From Enhydrobacter sp. (GTDB lineage: Bacteria > Pseudomonadota > Alphaproteobacteria > Reyranellales > Reyranellaceae): a stretch of DNA of 64,000 bases. This document shows, in pieces, positions 63,562 to 64,000 of this stretch (position 1 is the first letter of the stretch; every line of letters starts with the position of its first letter). The notes under the pieces were generated by a model. That model worked only from the letters and a program-made list of their open reading frames with translations, was not told the origin of the DNA and did no database searches. Location of the stretch: positions 3,281,001-3,345,000 of the forward strand of contig NZ_CP126889.1 of assembly GCF_030246845.1 (NCBI RefSeq), given 5' to 3'. The position numbers and the translations under genes are program-made.

Positions 63562-64000
63562 TCACCAAGTCTTCAATTTTAGCCAACACCGCTTCCAGTC
63601 CCTGCTCACGGCCCGCGGGGTGCTAATTCGAATAATCTCATCCACTGTTGCGCCAACGGATCTCGCCGTGTCGATTTCATGATTGGATGATTTTCTCAGC
63701 AATGGCTCAACCAGCGCAATGAGCTCTCGAACTTTGCTCCGATCTTCTTCGTTGTTGCCATAACCGCCAGAGGAACGTGCCTCGAGCCGTTCCATGACCG
63801 TTCCAACCGGAGCGGAGAGGAGAATGATTTTGTCAATCAACGGGAATAGGCGAGCCATGTTTTGCGCGCACCCTCCGATGAACAACGTGCCTTGCGTATG
63901 CGCTAAGAGAAGCGCTCTGACCTTCCCTTCGCGCCAGACCCAATCTTTTCCCTTCTGCGGAGTGAGCGTGTCAGAGGCGTCAAAGTCGATCCATTCGGAC
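63562..64000 (-). CDS. AAA/shikimate-kinase-like ATP-binding protein, partial
   Basis: The C-terminal 145 or so residues of a P-loop kinase-like protein; the start lies beyond the right edge. Read back to the edge it includes EWIDFDASDTLTPQKGKDW (63930-63999), then GTLFIGGCAQNMARLFPLI, DKIILLSAPVGTVMERL and VEPLLRKSSNHEIDTA. The ALLL-GTLF-GGCAxN core matches a widespread uncharacterised NMP-kinase-like family with DID-type P-loop partners. It converges with the hypothetical gene. Confidence 0.75.
   Translation of the reverse strand, partial: SEWIDFDASDTLTPQKGKDWVWREGKVRALLLAHTQGTLFIGGCAQNMARLFPLIDKIILLSAPVGTVMERLEARSSGGYGNNEEDRSKVRELIALVEPLLRKSSNHEIDTARSVGATVDEIIRISTPRAVSRDWKRCWLKLKTW

Overview
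The window is GC-rich, densely coded chromosomal DNA of an alphaproteobacterium. Support: an ethylmalonyl-CoA mutase (B12-dependent acetate assimilation route of alphaproteobacteria), a DUF1476 zeta-type F1-ATPase inhibitor, the purC-purS-purQ-purL-bolA-grxD order typical of the class, and several long imperfect palindromes of the kind common in Rhizobiales and relatives. The many amidases and solute-binding proteins suggest a Reyranella- or Bradyrhizobium-like soil or water heterotroph; genus is inference only.

Layout. 0.2-3 kb: a PRC-barrel protein, two small membrane proteins and an OpgC-like membrane protein. 3.2-7.5 kb: a translationally coupled TPR/amidase/amidase operon. 7.5-16 kb: two paralogous cysteine-rich secreted proteins, a Nudix hydrolase, a thioesterase-like protein, a BON-LysM protein, ethylmalonyl-CoA mutase, a DUF898/M48 peptidase pair and a cytochrome c. 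16-24.4 kb: an enolase-superfamily enzyme, citramalate synthase, an EmrAB-type efflux pair, TrmJ, OsmC, YjbQ and rpsD with its own promoter and terminator. 24.4-32.3 kb: amidase/HpxZ/amidohydrolase, two paralogous solute-binding proteins around an HxlR regulator and a WrbA-like flavoprotein, and a LigB-type dioxygenase. 32.3-43.6 kb: grxD, bolA, purL, purQ, purS, purC, then a diiron protein, methyltransferase, glycosyltransferase, a Tat-exported beta-carbonic-anhydrase-like protein, a MaoC-type hydratase, the ATPase inhibitor and purB. 43.6-55.8 kb: HAD phosphatase, FAA hydrolase, TetR/esterase, a class III cyclase, an ArsR/SRPBCC/transglutaminase/DUF899/VOC operon with a palindromic operator over its start codon, DUF72, an esterase, an MFS transporter and a PRC-barrel lipoprotein-like protein. 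55.9-60.1 kb: a glycogen-debranching-type enzyme and a GH15 glucosidase. 60.1-64 kb: a scrambled accessory zone with two radC fragments, truncated msrA, truncated quinone oxidoreductase, a thioredoxin-like gene, an AlpA/excisionase-type HTH protein, an orphan gene and a kinase-like gene running off the edge.

The most distinctive non-coding structure is a dispersed element of about 230 bp with near-identical 17-bp terminal inverted repeats (ATTGCGC-A/C-ACTGGAGTT) and an inner palindrome around a CATCCCGAGCG core. Three full copies, one truncated copy, a 67-bp deletion derivative and one solo palindrome lie here, all tight against gene ends. It looks like a MITE or large REP-type element. No tRNA, rRNA, CRISPR array or intact transposase was seen.
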